A stretch of DNA of 64,000 nt from Roseimicrobium gellanilyticum (lineage in GTDB: Bacteria; Verrucomicrobiota; Verrucomicrobiia; Verrucomicrobiales; Verrucomicrobiaceae), in the NCBI RefSeq assembly GCF_003315205.1, contig NZ_QNRR01000016.1, positions 62,001 through 126,000 of the forward strand. Direction: 5' to 3'. The notes under the pieces are model-generated. The model worked only from the letters and a program-made list of their open reading frames with translations, ran no database searches and was not told where the DNA came from. Shown piece by piece: positions 9,300-18,344 of this stretch. How positions within the stretch are numbered: position 1 is the stretch's first letter; each line of letters starts with the position of its first letter. A program made the translations under genes and the position numbers.

Positions 9300-10112
9300 T
9301 TATGGCACCCTTGGAAACTTCGAGAAGTCCGGCTCGCGTTTTTCCACGAAGGCATTCTTCCCTTCCTTGGCTTCCTCGCTCATGTAGTAGAGCAGCGTCG
9401 CATTCCCCGCGAGATCGAGCAGGCCCATCTGGCCATCGCAGTCGGCGTTGAGGGCGGACTTGAGGCAGCGGAGGGCGAGCGGTGAGTGACGCAGGATTTC
9501 ACGGCACCAGGTGACGGTCTCGGTTTCGAGTTCGGCGAGCGGCACGACTTTGTTCACGAGGCCCATGTCGAGCGCCTGCTGCGCATCATACTGGCGGCAG
9601 AGGTACCAGATTTCGCGGGCCTTCTTCTGGCCGACGATGCGGGCGAGGTAGCTGCTGCCGAGACCGCCATCGAAGCTGCCGACCTTGGGGCCGGTCTGGC
9701 CGAAGCGGGCGTTGTCTGCAGCGATGGTGAGGTCACACACGACGTGCAGCACGTGACCGCCGCCGATCGCGAAACCGGCGACCATGGCGATGACGGGCTT
9801 GGGGATGCCGCGAATCTTCTTCTGCAGGTCCAGCACGTTCAAGCGCGGCACGCCATCGCTGCCCACATAGCCGGCATGGCCGCGCACCTTCTGGTCGCCG
9901 CCGGAGCAGAAGGCATGGGGCCCCTCACCCGTGAGGATGATGACGCCGATGGAGGGATCTTCATGCGCGATGTCAAAGGCCTGCAGCAGTTCCTGCACCG
10001 TGAGGGGGCGGAAAGCATTGCGCACCTCCGGGCGATTGATGGTGATCTTGGCGATGCCGTCGCTGGTCTTCTCCAGCTTGATGTCAGTAAAGGTCTTGAT
10101 GGGGGTCCACAT
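9300..10112 (-). CDS. menB: 1,4-dihydroxy-2-naphthoyl-CoA synthase
   Basis: 270 residues, the usual MenB length, crotonase fold. It closes the second ring of menaquinone by converting O-succinylbenzoyl-CoA to dihydroxynaphthoyl-CoA in the cytoplasm. [11 protein letters not shown] near residue 69 and [12 protein letters not shown] near 140 separate MenB from other crotonases. [17 protein letters not shown] forms the oxyanion-hole region. menE, the enzyme before it in the pathway, lies at 12023-13303 on the same strand, with a sialidase gene and repeats between them, so the men genes are scattered rather than in one operon. Confidence 0.93.
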   Translation of the reverse strand: MWTPIKTFTDIKLEKTSDGIAKITINRPEVRNAFRPLTVQELLQAFDIAHEDPSIGVIILTGEGPHAFCSGGDQKVRGHAGYVGSDGVPRLNVLDLQKKIRGIPKPVIAMVAGFAIGGGHVLHVVCDLTIAADNARFGQTGPKVGSFDGGLGSSYLARIVGQKKAREIWYLCRQYDAQQALDMGLVNKVVPLAELETETVTWCREILRHSPLALRCLKSALNADCDGQMGLLDLAGNATLLYYMSEEAKEGKNAFVEKREPDFSKFPRVP

Positions 10113-10195
10113 GTCAGATGTCGGTGAGCGGTAAGCAGTGCGACAGTAGGACGGTGGACAGGGGGCAAGTCAAGGGGGGATGGTGGGCAGTCATG

Positions 10196-10363
10196 GTGGT
10201 CCGCCCACTCCGTGTGCGGTCAGGAGGGTGGCCACTTCCGCAAGGTGGAAGTGGCCCGATGGGATGGCCACACCAGGGAGGTGAGGTCTTTCGGATGATG
10301 GGAGAATGGGGTGCGGTAGGGCAGGTCACCTTCACTGACCGCACACGGAGTGTGACGGACCAC
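10196..10363. repeat. REP-1 inverted pair
   Basis: A forward unit at 10196-10223 and an inverted unit at 10335-10363, which has one extra base in the core. The spacer is about 110 bases and ends with GTCACCTTCACTGACC. The inverted unit ends six bases before the sialidase stop. Confidence 0.9.
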
Positions 10364-10368
10364 TTTCC

Positions 10369-11547
10369 TCACGCCAGCTTCCACACGGCCTGGCGCAGCA
10401 CGGCGCGCTTGATGTCCTTCATCTTCTCATACCAAACGGTGAGGAGGGTGCCGTTGTCGAGCTCCACGGTGCTGGGGTAGCCGAGGTCGCCGCCGGCGCC
10501 ATCGCCGGAGATGATCATGGGCTCGCTCCAGGTCTTGCCGTTGTCTTCGCTGAGGCGGGCTTGATTGCCGAAGGGCGGTTTGCGATGCCCGTAGGTCATG
10601 AGGAGGCGGTCGTCCTTCAAGCGCAGGAGATGCGTGGGCAGGCCAAAGGTGATGGCATGCGGAGCACTCCAGGTCTTGCCCCCGTCCTTCGACTCGGTTT
10701 GCAAGGTGCCACCGGCGTCCGCCTTGTTGTGATTGCGGATCTGCACGATGATGGTGCCATCCTTCGCCTCGACGGCATGGAGTTCGTGATAGTTGTTCCT
10801 CGCGGTATCGCCTTCACGGGTGGGAAGGTCTGCGAGCCACTGCCAGGTGAGGCCGTCATCCTTGGACTCACACACGCCGATTTTCTTCTCTTCCGTCCAG
10901 AGCTGCTTGCCGGCATAAAGCAGGCGGCCGTCCTTGAGCTGGATGGGGCCGTGGGGACTGTTCACCAGTGTGGGCAGGCGTGAGGACCAGGTGAGGCCGC
11001 CGTCCGTGGAGCGCACGAGCCACACACCGAGCTCCGCCTTGCGCTGCTCCGGAGTGAGCCAGTCGCGCGCGGCCTGCCAGCGCTTGAGTCTGTCGGAGGG
11101 CCACTTGCCTTCCTTCTCCGCTTTTTCGAGCGTGGGCTCGTAAGCGAGCGAGGTGAAGGTGGTGACAAGCAGGGTGCCCTTCGCCGTCTCCAACACACCG
11201 GCATCGCGATCATCAATGGCGCTGTCCAGCAGCACGCGGGGATAGTTCCATGTCGCGCCATTGTCTTTCGAAGTCATGGCGACCACCTGGCCAAAGGGGC
11301 ACACATGCTCCTCACGTCCACCAGACCATGCGAGCCACAGCTCCCCATTGGCACGACGCGCCACCGTGGGCCAGCCACAGTAGAGTTCCGGCTGCTGGGA
11401 GATGACCTTCGTATCCACGACCTGGATGGCAGGCGCGGCTGCTCTTGATTTCGTGGAAATGAAAAAGGAGGCCGCGGCAGCAGCAGTGCCGGTACGAAGC
11501 AGCGAACGACGGGTGAGGTGGGAGGAAGAGGAGGTGGTGCGTTGCAT
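10369..11547 (-). CDS. Tat-exported sialidase / BNR-repeat protein
   Basis: 392 residues from the ATG at 11547. The N-terminus carries a twin-arginine signal (TRRSLLRTG followed by an Ala-rich stretch), implying export of a folded protein. Asp boxes are visible: SKDNGATW, STDGGLTW, SKDDGLTW, SKDGGKTW and SEDNGKTW. The C-terminal GDLGYPSTVELDNGTLLTVW segment is typical of sialidase-like glycosidases. A longer frame to 11748 would put 67 residues before the Tat signal and is rejected. It probably acts on the same type of substrate as the sialidase at the window start. Confidence 0.85.
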   Translation of the reverse strand: MQRTTSSSSHLTRRSLLRTGTAAAAASFFISTKSRAAAPAIQVVDTKVISQQPELYCGWPTVARRANGELWLAWSGGREEHVCPFGQVVAMTSKDNGATWNYPRVLLDSAIDDRDAGVLETAKGTLLVTTFTSLAYEPTLEKAEKEGKWPSDRLKRWQAARDWLTPEQRKAELGVWLVRSTDGGLTWSSRLPTLVNSPHGPIQLKDGRLLYAGKQLWTEEKKIGVCESKDDGLTWQWLADLPTREGDTARNNYHELHAVEAKDGTIIVQIRNHNKADAGGTLQTESKDGGKTWSAPHAITFGLPTHLLRLKDDRLLMTYGHRKPPFGNQARLSEDNGKTWSEPMIISGDGAGGDLGYPSTVELDNGTLLTVWYEKMKDIKRAVLRQAVWKLA

Positions 11548-11794
11548 GACACGAGTACGCACGTGTTTCCGATTTTCACTCGCAGGGAATGCGATGGGTT
11601 GTGAGTGTGAAGGGAAACGCAGGCTGAACAGGCACGGGAATGCCAGAGACGGGCACTTTTGGAACAGGCGGACATTGGGCATTCGACGCCTTCGGCACGA
11701 TGCAAGCCTTGCACGTACTCCACAGTGCTGCTGTGCCTGCCACTCCACTTGGAAGCAGTATTCTCATGACATCACCACCCTGCCCATAGGGAAA

Positions 11795-12004
11795 CTTGTG
11801 TGGCGAAGCCACCTTGGACTGCGCGCAGCCCTGCTGCCGCTTTGAAGAGTCCACAGCCTGCTGTGGCGATGGAGATACTCGCTCGTAACGTGACGCGTCC
11901 AGAGAAGCTTGGCGACTTCGTCGCGGTGAGGCGTGCAGCAGGCTGCACTTCAGGAAAGCGGCAGCAGGGCTGCGCGCAGTCCAGGGACGCTGCGCGTCAC
12001 AAGT
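11795..12004. repeat. REP-2 inverted pair
   Basis: The left arm contains GGACTGCGCGCAGCCCTGCT with inner arms CACAGCCTGCTGTGG. The right arm contains GCGACTTCGTCGC, GTGCAGCAGGCTGCAC and the inverted core with GACGCTGCGCGTCAC. Nothing else is recognised in 11548-12022. Confidence 0.85.
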
Positions 12005-12022
12005 TACCCAACTGCACCTTTC

Positions 12023-13303
12023 TCACTCATAGGAGTGTTGTGGCGAAGACTTGGCAACATGAGACGCCACCAGCTGCGCCACGCCGCGCGCATCCACCTT
12101 GCCCAGTGGGGTGCGTGGAATCGCGGACACCATGAGCACGGCATCGAGGCGTTCGTAGCCGGGGATGTCCTGGTTGAAGCGTGCACTGAGATTCTCCAGC
12201 CTCGCGGCATCGTGTCTATTCTGTCCTTCGCCCACCAAGAGAAGGCGGGTATCCTTCCGCGCATCCGGCACAGGCCAGATGAGGGCGCTGCGGAGATCGA
12301 TCCCCTCCCCTATCAAGACGCGCTCCAGACGTTGCTGCAGCGCAGGCAGGCTCACGAGTTCGCCGAGCACTTTCACAAAGGAGGACTCGCGCCCCACGAA
12401 ACGCAGGAAGCGGTGTGTGCCATGCCACCACACCTGCACGCGGTCGCGGGTGGTGAAGCCCGCCTCTGCGTCGATGGCCTGCCAGCGCCATGCGCCATCC
12501 GCACTTCTCATGGCGTAGCCCGAAGCGAGTGCGGCACCGCGCACGATGAGCGCGCCATCGGGTGTGGCATCGACATTCCAGCAAGGGAGCACCTCCAGTG
12601 ACTCCGGGTCGTAGCCAGCGCGCAAGTGTTCCAGCGGTTCCGTGGCCACCTGGGAGGCTGTCTCCGTCATCCCATAGCTCTGCAGCACGGGCCAGCCAAG
12701 TTCGAGGGCACGGATGCCGAGTTCCTTCGAGAGTCCTCCGCCCCCCACGACGATGGCACGCAGCTTACCGGGAGCCTCCACCTTGGCCTGCACCAGGTCG
12801 TATACCTGTGCGGGCACGAGAGACGCAAGCGTGATGCCTTGCGCCACGCAGAGTGAGGCAAAGCTGGGTGCACTCCACTTTTCCTCCGTGTGAAAAAACG
12901 ACGCACCACTCTCGTGGCAACGCGCAAGGATGGAGAATCCGCCCACATGATGCAGTGGCAGTGCGATGAGCCAGCGGTCAGCAGCCGTGGATTCCAGGTG
13001 CGCATTCACCGCGCGCGCAGAGACCTGCACGGCTGCCCGTGAAAGCCCCACCCACTTCGGCACGCCTTCGCTCCCGCTGGTCTGGAAATAGATGAGCGGG
13101 CGTGTCTCTGCACGCAACGCCGCGAACGCAGCAAGCCCTGCAGCATCCTCCACTCGATGCGGATTGGTGGCGATGTACGCGGAGGCGTGCTCGTCTTTCC
13201 AGAAGTCCGGATGGGCGGCGGGGTGGGTCATGGAGAAGGTGCCATGCAGACTGCGCGAGGGTTTCACGCTTCGCAAGAGGCCGCTGCAATTTGAGTTGGT
13301 CAT
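12023..13303 (-). CDS. menE: o-succinylbenzoate--CoA ligase
   Basis: 426 residues, ANL (AMP-forming) superfamily. It activates O-succinylbenzoate with ATP and joins it to CoA, the step just before MenB. Motifs: the P-loop YFQTSGSEGVPKWV near residue 75, the aromatic YGMTETAS motif near 220, and a C-terminal lysine in RTPLGKVDARG. An internal ATG at 13231 (MTHPAAHPDFWK) would remove 24 residues; a weak AGGGA lies before 13303, so I kept the longer form. The divergent gene at 13324 starts 20 bases away, so the promoters must overlap. Confidence 0.85.
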   Translation of the reverse strand: MTNSNCSGLLRSVKPSRSLHGTFSMTHPAAHPDFWKDEHASAYIATNPHRVEDAAGLAAFAALRAETRPLIYFQTSGSEGVPKWVGLSRAAVQVSARAVNAHLESTAADRWLIALPLHHVGGFSILARCHESGASFFHTEEKWSAPSFASLCVAQGITLASLVPAQVYDLVQAKVEAPGKLRAIVVGGGGLSKELGIRALELGWPVLQSYGMTETASQVATEPLEHLRAGYDPESLEVLPCWNVDATPDGALIVRGAALASGYAMRSADGAWRWQAIDAEAGFTTRDRVQVWWHGTHRFLRFVGRESSFVKVLGELVSLPALQQRLERVLIGEGIDLRSALIWPVPDARKDTRLLLVGEGQNRHDAARLENLSARFNQDIPGYERLDAVLMVSAIPRTPLGKVDARGVAQLVASHVAKSSPQHSYE

Positions 13304-13323
13304 TCGCGTTATCCCTGACAGCC

Positions 13324-13686
13324 ATGAAGACGCACCTCACTCACGGACTCTTCGTTCTCGCACTGCCATGCTTCACCCTTGGACTCGCAGCCGCAGATAC
13401 CACCAACCCCGCCACACCGACGCTGAAGACGGAGACATTCGACAAGGACCCGGGCTGGGAGCAGCACCAGAACCTGGTGGAAATCAAGAAGGCTCCGATG
13501 GTGAAGCAGGACTTCGGCTACAGCACCACCGCCTTCGCCAGTGACACAGCGGGTGAAATCGGCGGCAGCATCACGCGTACAACGAGACCCGCGCACTACG
13601 GTGAAAAGATTTCTCCATGCACACTCGGAAACAAACTGCGCGCCCCAAAAGTGGTCCGCCCACTCCGTGTGCGGTCAGTGAGGTGA
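13324..13686 (+). pseudogene. 5' remnant of a secreted-protein gene cut by a REP-1 island
   Basis: From the ATG at 13324 the frame starts with a signal peptide (MKTHLTHGLFVLALPCFTLG, then LAAA) and runs about 110 residues, including TFDKDPGWEQHQN, a motif I associate with longer secreted proteins of Planctomycetes and Verrucomicrobia. At 13651 the sequence becomes a REP-1 unit, and the last residues (VVRPLRVRSVR) are translated repeat. No continuation of the protein is seen beyond the transposase. I read this as a gene truncated by insertion or deletion at the repeat. A short intact secreted protein is the alternative. Confidence 0.65.
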
Positions 13687-13813
13687 AATGCCATACCGTG
13701 GGCCAAACTTTGGGGTGATGCTTATCCAGCGAGTTGCTGATTGTGAAGGCTGGAATGTTTCAAGCGTTGGCAGGTTACCACCCAACTGACCGCACACGGA
13801 GTGGGCGGACCAC
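13651..13813. repeat. REP-1 inverted pair, left flank of RAYT-1
   Basis: A forward unit at 13651-13678 and an inverted unit at 13786-13813, followed by a partial third unit (CGTGCGCGGTCAAGG). The pair ends 80 bases before the transposase start, and an equivalent pair follows the gene. Confidence 0.92.
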
Positions 13814-13893
13814 CTCGTGCGCGGTCAAGGATGCGGCTACACCGACTCACCACAGTCTTCTCGAAAAATCCGCTTGAAATTTATTGTGTTCTT

Positions 13894-14574
13894 ATGAACA
13901 CTTGGCCAACTATGGCCGACTCTGCATTCAGTTTCTTCGACCCTGTGGAGCCCATCACCATCACACGAGGACATCTCCCCCACTGGGACCAGACTGGTGC
14001 AACCTACTTCATCACCTGGCGCACACTGGATTCCCTTCCGCTCCCAGTATGGAACAAGCTGCTATCACTCCGAGCGGCATGGCTGAGGACCCACAAGATC
14101 GACGCCCAAGATCCCGAATGGCGCTGGCACTTCGAACATTTGTCCAAAGCACCCAGGCTTGAGTTTGCACGGCTGTTTTCCACGAATCTCGACATGGAAC
14201 TGGATGCCTGTCACGGCGCTTGTCTTCTGAGGCGGGCCGAACTTGCACGTATTGTCGCGGACTCTCTCCATCATTTTGAAGGAGCCCGCTATACCTTGGG
14301 AGACTACATCATCATGCCGAACCATGTTCACCTGCTGGTAGGAGGCATGGAGAGAAATACCATGCTGGCGCAGATGAAGTCGTGGAAACGCTGGACGTCG
14401 CGGGAGATCAATCGACACGTCGGCAGGAGCGGAAGGCTCTGGCAGGACGAGGGCTTCGACCACCTTGTTCGCAGCGAGGCAGCATTCAAAAGATTCCGTC
14501 GATACATGGCTGAGAATCCTGTGAAGGCGAAGCTACGCCCAAGTGAGTATCTTCATTGGGTGAGGCCGGATTGA
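13894..14574 (+). mobile_element. REP-associated tyrosine transposase (RAYT-1), Y1_Tnp/IS200-like
   Basis: 226 residues. HYGR-type start region WDQTGATYFITWRTLDS, HUH nuclease motif MPNHVHLLVGG, and the C-terminal catalytic-tyrosine context RRYMAENPVKAKLRPSEY identify a Y1 single-strand transposase of the RAYT group. These enzymes cut and rejoin one strand at REP palindromes and are usually domesticated single genes. REP-1 pairs flank both sides (13651-13813 and 14588-14741), pointing to this family as its substrate. ATGs at 13894 and 13912 are both possible starts. Confidence 0.9.
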
Positions 14575-14587
14575 GGGCACCTCAAAA

Positions 14588-14741
14588 GTGGTCCGCCCAC
14601 TCCGTGTGCGGTCAGGGACCTGAGATGCCACGAGGTGAGCGATGGTCTGCGGTGAGAGAAAGGCGTGAGCAATCTCGGAGGGTGGGAGACGAGTACTGAG
14701 TGATGTCACCCAACTGACCGCACACGGAGTGGGCGGACCAC
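14588..14741. repeat. REP-1 inverted pair, right flank of RAYT-1
   Basis: A forward unit at 14588-14615 begins 14 bases after the transposase stop; the inverted unit is at 14714-14741. The inner junction GTCACCCAACTGACC matches the left-flank pair closely. Confidence 0.92.
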
Positions 14742-14756
14742 TTTTTGGCGCCACCA

Positions 14757-15371
14757 TCACTTCACCTTCTTGTTCTCAATCTTCCCGCTCAGTGTGGTCT
14801 CGCCCTTGCCGTTGGTAAAGGTCACCTCCGTGTCGAAAGCATCCTTGGCTTCGCCAGTGAAGGTCTCGACAAGCTTGATGGTGGAGCCGCCATCAAGCTG
14901 TGCCACCCATTCCACACTGAGATTCGGCTCGGAAAAACTTCCTTCAAAGCGCTGTGTCTCGCCGTTGTTGATCGAATGCATGGCCTCATACACACCCGTG
15001 CCGGGGTTCTGGGTGATGGTCCACTTGTACACACTCTCCTCGCTGTTGATGGTGCGCTTGCCTTCGATGGTGAAGGTGTTGGCAGACACCACGGTGCCCT
15101 TCCACTCCTCCTTGATGGTGATCACATTGCCATCCTGCCCGGTGAGCTCGCCCTTCGCCTCCCACTCCCCGACGAGGTGCTTGAGGATGGGGTTCTTCGC
15201 AATGTCACTGTCGGCGGGAGTTGCCGGTGAAGGAGCCGTCTTCACAGGGGCATCACCATCAGCAGCCCCCGCCATGGTGGAGAGACTCGCGCACGCACAT
15301 GCCACCGCCACGGTGCACAGGGCGGATGAAAACGGGAGGTGACTGGGAAACGTAAAGGCAGAAAGCTTCAT
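14757..15371 (-). CDS. Secreted protein, DUF1579-like
   Basis: 204 residues with a signal peptide ending near AGAA after a hydrophobic stretch (CTVAVACACASLSTMAG). Residues 60-200 form a beta-rich domain beginning ILKHLVGEWEAKGEL, similar in layout to DUF1579-type lipocalin-like domains that start with a Gly-x-Trp motif. No catalytic residue stands out. The function is unknown; an envelope or periplasmic ligand-binding role is a guess. Its stop lies 16 bases from the right flank of the RAYT-1 island. Confidence 0.6.
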   Translation of the reverse strand: MKLSAFTFPSHLPFSSALCTVAVACACASLSTMAGAADGDAPVKTAPSPATPADSDIAKNPILKHLVGEWEAKGELTGQDGNVITIKEEWKGTVVSANTFTIEGKRTINSEESVYKWTITQNPGTGVYEAMHSINNGETQRFEGSFSEPNLSVEWVAQLDGGSTIKLVETFTGEAKDAFDTEVTFTNGKGETTLSGKIENKKVK

Positions 15372-15744
15372 GGCAGGTACGTGGGAGTATCACTGAAAAA
15401 GGTTCGGTCGTACATGCCAATCGTGAGCGGCGGGACTGTGGGCCGCGGACGGAGTTCGCACGAAGACGCAGGCCCGGACTTCGCAAACTGGCTCACGTAC
15501 TTGGACCTTGAACCCGCTTGCCACGGTCCGATATACTCCCTAAAACATATCGACTCCGCCGCGCTTTAAAGGCATGCTTGCAAAGTGCACACATCCCCTC
15601 ATTTCGCGCGCAGTCACAAATCCACCATCTCGCGGAACAAAATCATCACACCCCGTACCAATGTGACATTTCTTAGCCCGGCATTGCTGTTTTGAATTAC
15701 CATGAGTGGAAAAATAATTGCGGCGTATTGACTAATCCCGACAT
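15372..15744. other. Gene-free divergent promoter region
   Basis: About 370 bases, AT-richer than the genes, between the divergent secreted-protein gene and the AraC-type gene. No repeat family, RNA gene or clear promoter is recognised. Confidence 0.4.
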
Positions 15745-16113
15745 ATGCCCACAATCGCACTTTCCCCCAAAATGCAGGCCCTACTCATCAACTCCGCTCA
15801 GGAGGTGGCACGCATGCTTGATGCTGACCACCTTAAGGTTCCTTCACTTGAGGAACTGGCCAAGACAGTGGGCGTTTCTCCGTTTCAGTTGAGCCGGAGT
15901 TTTCACCAGCATCACGGGGTGACCATTCCCGGGTATGTGCGCCGGCTGCGGATGAATCGCGCTGCGGAATTGCTCTCCAGTACGAACCTGAGCGTGACGG
16001 AAATCGCCCTCGAAGTCGGCTACCAGAGCTTGAGTGCTTTTGTCCGCGGCTTCCAGCGGGAGCAGGGCCGGGTGCCCACGCGGTACCGCGCAGAGATGCG
16101 CGCCAAAGCTTGA
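15745..16113 (+). CDS. Minimal AraC-type HTH regulator
   Basis: 122 residues, consisting almost entirely of the C-terminal AraC DNA-binding domain: a first helix-turn-helix near residues 36-60 (SLEELAKTVGVSPFQLSRSF) and the second near 85-110 (SVTEIALEVGYQSLSAFVRG, then FQREQGRVPTRYR). There is no effector-binding domain, so the usual ligand control is absent. Two similar minimal proteins occur within 1.5 kb (the second at 17124). The target is unknown. Confidence 0.85.
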   Translation: MPTIALSPKMQALLINSAQEVARMLDADHLKVPSLEELAKTVGVSPFQLSRSFHQHHGVTIPGYVRRLRMNRAAELLSSTNLSVTEIALEVGYQSLSAFVRGFQREQGRVPTRYRAEMRAKA

Positions 16114-16197
16114 GCCCTGGACTTGACTTGGTGAATCACACACACGGGTGCTGCGTACACCGCAGGGACCTTCAGGTCATATCACCGGCAAACTGCA

Positions 16198-16692
16198 CTA
16201 CGAGTCGAAGTCCAGTTTCCACTCCTCGCACAGCTTTCGCAGATCAGCGGTATATCGAGGTTGAAGCTCGGCACTCATGTTGGCGATTTCCATCTTCCTC
16301 TTCTGCACAAACTCCCTCGGATCATATTTAAAAATCACGGACCAATCCTCCGGTGATACGATGAAGACAAACTTTGCGAGTCGGGCTGCGGCCTGGTTCC
16401 TCCTCTCCCGGACGTTGGCACAGGTAAAGGTGGCACGATCCCAGAGCATCCTCGGTGGATAGCATCCGATGAGCTCCATGTCCCGCTCCAGCAGGGAGCT
16501 TCTGATCCACGCACGTGCTCCGGCATCCAGACGTTCCTTCAACTGACGCCCCACGGGATCCTTGGGAGTCGTGAGATCCGAGAGCACTTCCCTGCCATCC
16601 TGCCGATCAAGGTGCCAGTCCGCAATCCACCAGGCAAAGGCCAGGGTCACCAGCAGCGCTGTGACCTTGGAAACAATGAGGAGCGTGCGCAT
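16198..16692 (-). CDS. Hypothetical protein with N-terminal membrane anchor
   Basis: 164 residues. One hydrophobic segment (residues 4-24, LLIVSKVTALLVTLAFAWWI) is followed by a charged, mostly helical periplasmic or cytoplasmic part ending LRKLCEEWKLDFDS. Two Cys (CYPPR, FTCAN) lie close together in the middle. No known domain is recognised. It converges with the first AraC-type gene. Confidence 0.5.
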   Translation of the reverse strand: MRTLLIVSKVTALLVTLAFAWWIADWHLDRQDGREVLSDLTTPKDPVGRQLKERLDAGARAWIRSSLLERDMELIGCYPPRMLWDRATFTCANVRERRNQAAARLAKFVFIVSPEDWSVIFKYDPREFVQKRKMEIANMSAELQPRYTADLRKLCEEWKLDFDS

Positions 16693-17123
16693 GAGGCATA
16701 GTTTTCTCCATATAGGCGCACTTCGTCAAGAGCAGAACCCTTCTCCCGGGATGGTCTTCCTCCCGCAATATCATGATACCGCATGCATAAAGATCACCTT
16801 ATTATCCGATGGAATAAAAGGAAGAAGGCCAGCCCCTTCGTTCCACGGCAGATAACGTGTTGCAATTTCGGACAACATCATAAACTCCGCCGCAGTGCGT
16901 TTAAGTTTTACTTATGCTATAGGTCATCACACCACTGCATTTCGCCCTTGGAAAGCGGCTTCACCACGTGCGCCATGGCAGATCACGCATGATGGTGATG
17001 ACACCGATAAATATTTCACTCCACAGAATGCAGGGACTCCCGATAGCGCACCCACCTCTCCCCTACCCTTGAATTCAGGGCACACCTTATTGATATATTC
17101 GATGAGATTGCTCATCATCGGGC
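16693..17123. other. Gene-free divergent region
   Basis: About 430 bases between the divergent membrane-protein gene and the second AraC-type gene. It is AT-rich in places. No repeat, RNA gene or convincing promoter is seen. Confidence 0.4.
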
Positions 17124-17483
17124 ATGGCTCACCTTCCTCCCCCCGCTCATAGGGCCGCCGCAAACGTCGAACAGCTTCTGCAAAAGGAATACACGCGGAA
17201 CTGGACCCTGAACACGCTGGCCGCCCAATTTGAAGTCACCGCTGCCGAACTCACCGATGCTTTCCGGCAGCACACAGGAGTGGATATACCCCGATACATC
17301 ACACGCCTGCGTGTGGCTCGGGCCGCGGAAATGCTGAGACCGGGAGTGCGCATCGCGGAGGTGGCATTTGCGCTGGGATACAACAGCAGCCACACCTTTG
17401 TAGATGCCTTCGAAAAGGAGATGGGCGTGCTGCCGAGCGAGTATCGGAACCGCAGCGACACGAGTGCGGAGAGTGCGGCATAG
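17124..17483 (+). CDS. Minimal AraC-type HTH regulator
   Basis: 119 residues with only the AraC DNA-binding domain: the first helix-turn-helix at about 28-52 (TLNTLAAQFEVTAAELTDAF) and the second at about 75-100 (IAEVAFALGYNSSHTFVDAF, then EKEMGVLPSEYR). It has the same layout as the protein at 15745 but a low match, so it is an old paralogue or an independent gene. A REP-1 pair follows 12 bases after the stop. Confidence 0.85.
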   Translation: MAHLPPPAHRAAANVEQLLQKEYTRNWTLNTLAAQFEVTAAELTDAFRQHTGVDIPRYITRLRVARAAEMLRPGVRIAEVAFALGYNSSHTFVDAFEKEMGVLPSEYRNRSDTSAESAA

Positions 17484-17494
17484 GATGCATGATC

Positions 17495-17649
17495 GTGGTC
17501 CGCCCACTCCGTGGGCGGTCAGGAAGGGTAAACACGCTTTTCCGGCCATTCATCCTGATGCGCAACGCGTACATGCGTGAGGCACGGCAGAGCTTGGTGA
17601 ACGATGGGACGGGCAATACCACGGACCGCCCACGGAGTGAGCGGACCAC
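17495..17649. repeat. REP-1 inverted pair
   Basis: A forward unit at 17495-17522 (core variant with GTGGGCGGTC) and an inverted unit at 17622-17649 with compensating changes (GGACCGCCCACGG). The matched changes in both arms keep the palindrome intact. Confidence 0.9.
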
Positions 17650-17676
17650 CATGAGGGCATCCTTCTCGTTTTTTTG

Positions 17677-18279
17677 ATGCGCATCCGGGGTGGACTGTCT
17701 ACCCTCGCCATCTCCATGCTCCGCCATCCTGCCAAGCTCGCCGCGCTGATTTTGCTTCTGGCCGTCAGTGGCGCGGCGATTTACTACACGGCGCAGATGC
17801 GCATGAAAACCCCGCCTCGCATCACGGTGGTACGGGAGGAATGGCTCCCTCGCGGCAACATCCCGAATGCGTATCTCCGGATACACTATGAGATGAAGAA
17901 TACCACCATGTTCCCGGTGCTGGTGCATTGGGTCAATATCCAGGGCCCGGATTCCATGTTCGGCGGAGACTTCGACTCAGAGAAGGATGCACTCCTGTTG
18001 AAGCCGGGGCAGGTTCGCAAGAGGAGCATCAACATCACCATCCCCGACGGGGAGCCATTCATGAATGCAGCATTCCTGGTGAGTTGGGAGCCGGGCGCCG
18101 CCAGGCGACTGGGACCACTGGTCTACAAGCTGGATCTGTTCAGGCGGAAGCTGCTGAAACGTTATCCTCCAGACCCCTTTGCCCCACCGGGCTCCCCCGA
18201 CGCCCCCCTCCTTCTCGGCGAGCGCAGTGACCTGCTGGAATCCATGCGATTTGAGCGTCCCAAGAGCACGACGCCATAA
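17677..18279 (+). CDS. Hypothetical membrane-anchored protein
   Basis: 200 residues from the ATG at 17677. One transmembrane segment (about 20-40, LAALILLLAVSGAAIYYTAQ) is followed by a beta-rich extracytoplasmic domain with NTTMFPVLVHWVNI near residue 77 and a Pro-rich stretch near 165-180. The family is not recognised. It converges with the gene at 18345. Confidence 0.5.
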   Translation: MRIRGGLSTLAISMLRHPAKLAALILLLAVSGAAIYYTAQMRMKTPPRITVVREEWLPRGNIPNAYLRIHYEMKNTTMFPVLVHWVNIQGPDSMFGGDFDSEKDALLLKPGQVRKRSINITIPDGEPFMNAAFLVSWEPGAARRLGPLVYKLDLFRRKLLKRYPPDPFAPPGSPDAPLLLGERSDLLESMRFERPKSTTP

Positions 18280-18344
18280 GCATGTGCCCAGCAGAGCCGG
18301 CCCTTCTCTCCTTGGGCGAACAACACGCCCCCATCCAAGATCAA

